Origin: Phytohabitans suffuscus
GTDB lineage: Bacteria > Actinomycetota > Actinomycetes > Mycobacteriales > Micromonosporaceae
Direction: 5' to 3'
DNA length: 64,000 bases
Assembly (NCBI RefSeq): GCF_011764565.1
Contig: NZ_AP022871.1
Coordinates: 8,060,320-8,124,319, forward strand
The notes beneath the pieces were generated by a model. It worked only from the letters and a program-made list of their open reading frames with translations, was not told the origin of the DNA and made no database searches. Positions 63,792 to 64,000 of this stretch are shown here, in pieces; position 1 is the first letter of the stretch; each line of letters begins with the position of its first letter. Both the position numbers and the translations under genes were made by a program.

Positions 63792-64000
63792 ATGGGCGTC
63801 GTCGTGCGCAACGTCCCCGCGCCGCGCTGTCCGTTGTGGACGGCCTCGGCGCCCTCGGGGTGGCGACGATCCACGAGGCGCAGGGCCGCACCGGCCTGAT
63901 GGCCCCGCGCCTGCGCCCCCTCTACACCGGCGCCCGCCTCGCCGGCACCGCCGTCACCGTGAGCGTCCCGCCGGCCGACAACTGGATGCTCCACGTGGCG
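63792..64000 (+). CDS. RraA-like aldolase family protein, partial and frameshifted
   Basis: Begins at ATG 63792 (MGVVVRNV). Adding one base at the CCCC run 63815-63818 gives SVVDGLGALGVATIHEAQGRTGLM, then RPLYTGARLAGTAVTV, the start of the RraA/HMG-aldolase fold. Relatives include 4-carboxy-4-hydroxy-2-oxoadipate aldolase, a late enzyme of protocatechuate 4,5-cleavage. The window ends inside the gene. Confidence 0.65.

Overview
The window is a 64-kb piece of a very GC-rich actinobacterial chromosome. GTG starts are frequent, overlapping ATGA/GTGA gene junctions are common, and the gene content (LacI-controlled sugar ABC operons, secreted GH10-CBM2 and GH27 enzymes, class E/F sortase, DivIVA-like coiled coil, DUF4178/DUF2617/DUF4247/DUF350 cluster) fits a saprophytic filamentous actinomycete, plausibly of the Micromonosporaceae. 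That family assignment is an inference. I saw no tRNA or rRNA, no phage module and no CRISPR array.

Layout. 0-2.2 kb: TolB-like propeller, DUF1232 protein, chloramphenicol-phosphotransferase-like kinase. 2.2-4.0 kb: gene-free, full of mosaic repeats. 4.0-5.5 kb: divergent LysR/HAD pair. 5.4-11 kb (minus): an operon of HtrA-like protease, MoxR ATPase, DUF58, two VWA membrane proteins and KptA. 11-21 kb: a beta-galactoside utilisation locus with beta-galactosidase, VOC and SDR genes, a sugar ABC importer, a GH1 beta-glucosidase and a LacI regulator, with three matching palindromic operators. 21-22 kb: an orphan gene of lower GC. 22.4-26.7 kb: DUF4178-DUF2617-DUF4247-DUF350-membrane protein-spermidine-synthase-like operon. 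26.7-30 kb: DUF427, a surface protein, and a sortase with a 63-bp tandem repeat. 30-31 kb: second mosaic-repeat region. 31-38.7 kb (minus): XRE-cupin regulator and a Liv-type ABC importer with a permease-ATPase fusion and a Tat-exported amidohydrolase. 38.8-44.2 kb: GH27 alpha-galactosidase, DivIVA-like protein, GH10 xylanase. 44.6-48.4 kb: PhyH-like oxygenase, NarL-type two-component system, DUF2306 protein. 48.5-53.1 kb: GntR regulator divergent from a Rieske oxygenase operon. 53.1-55.1 kb: third and richest mosaic-repeat region, including a 155-bp MITE. 55.1-64 kb: a ~2,000-residue TPR-CHAT protein, RpiB, a dihydroxyphthalate-decarboxylase-like protein, a zinc alcohol dehydrogenase and a partial RraA-like protein.

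The most unusual non-coding signal is a family of about 48-bp elements with perfect 10-bp arms GATCGTGGTA/TACCACGATC. There are six intact copies in three gene-free regions, with different internal sequences but near-constant length. They sit in larger shared modules that also contain a long internal inverted repeat. I do not recognise this family.

Reliability. At least ten genes are each broken by a single missing base, almost always in a run of C on the coding strand. In every case adding one base restores a family-like protein. This looks like a systematic indel error in the sequence more than ten true pseudogenes, so those genes are given with their intact extent and the break is noted in each entry.
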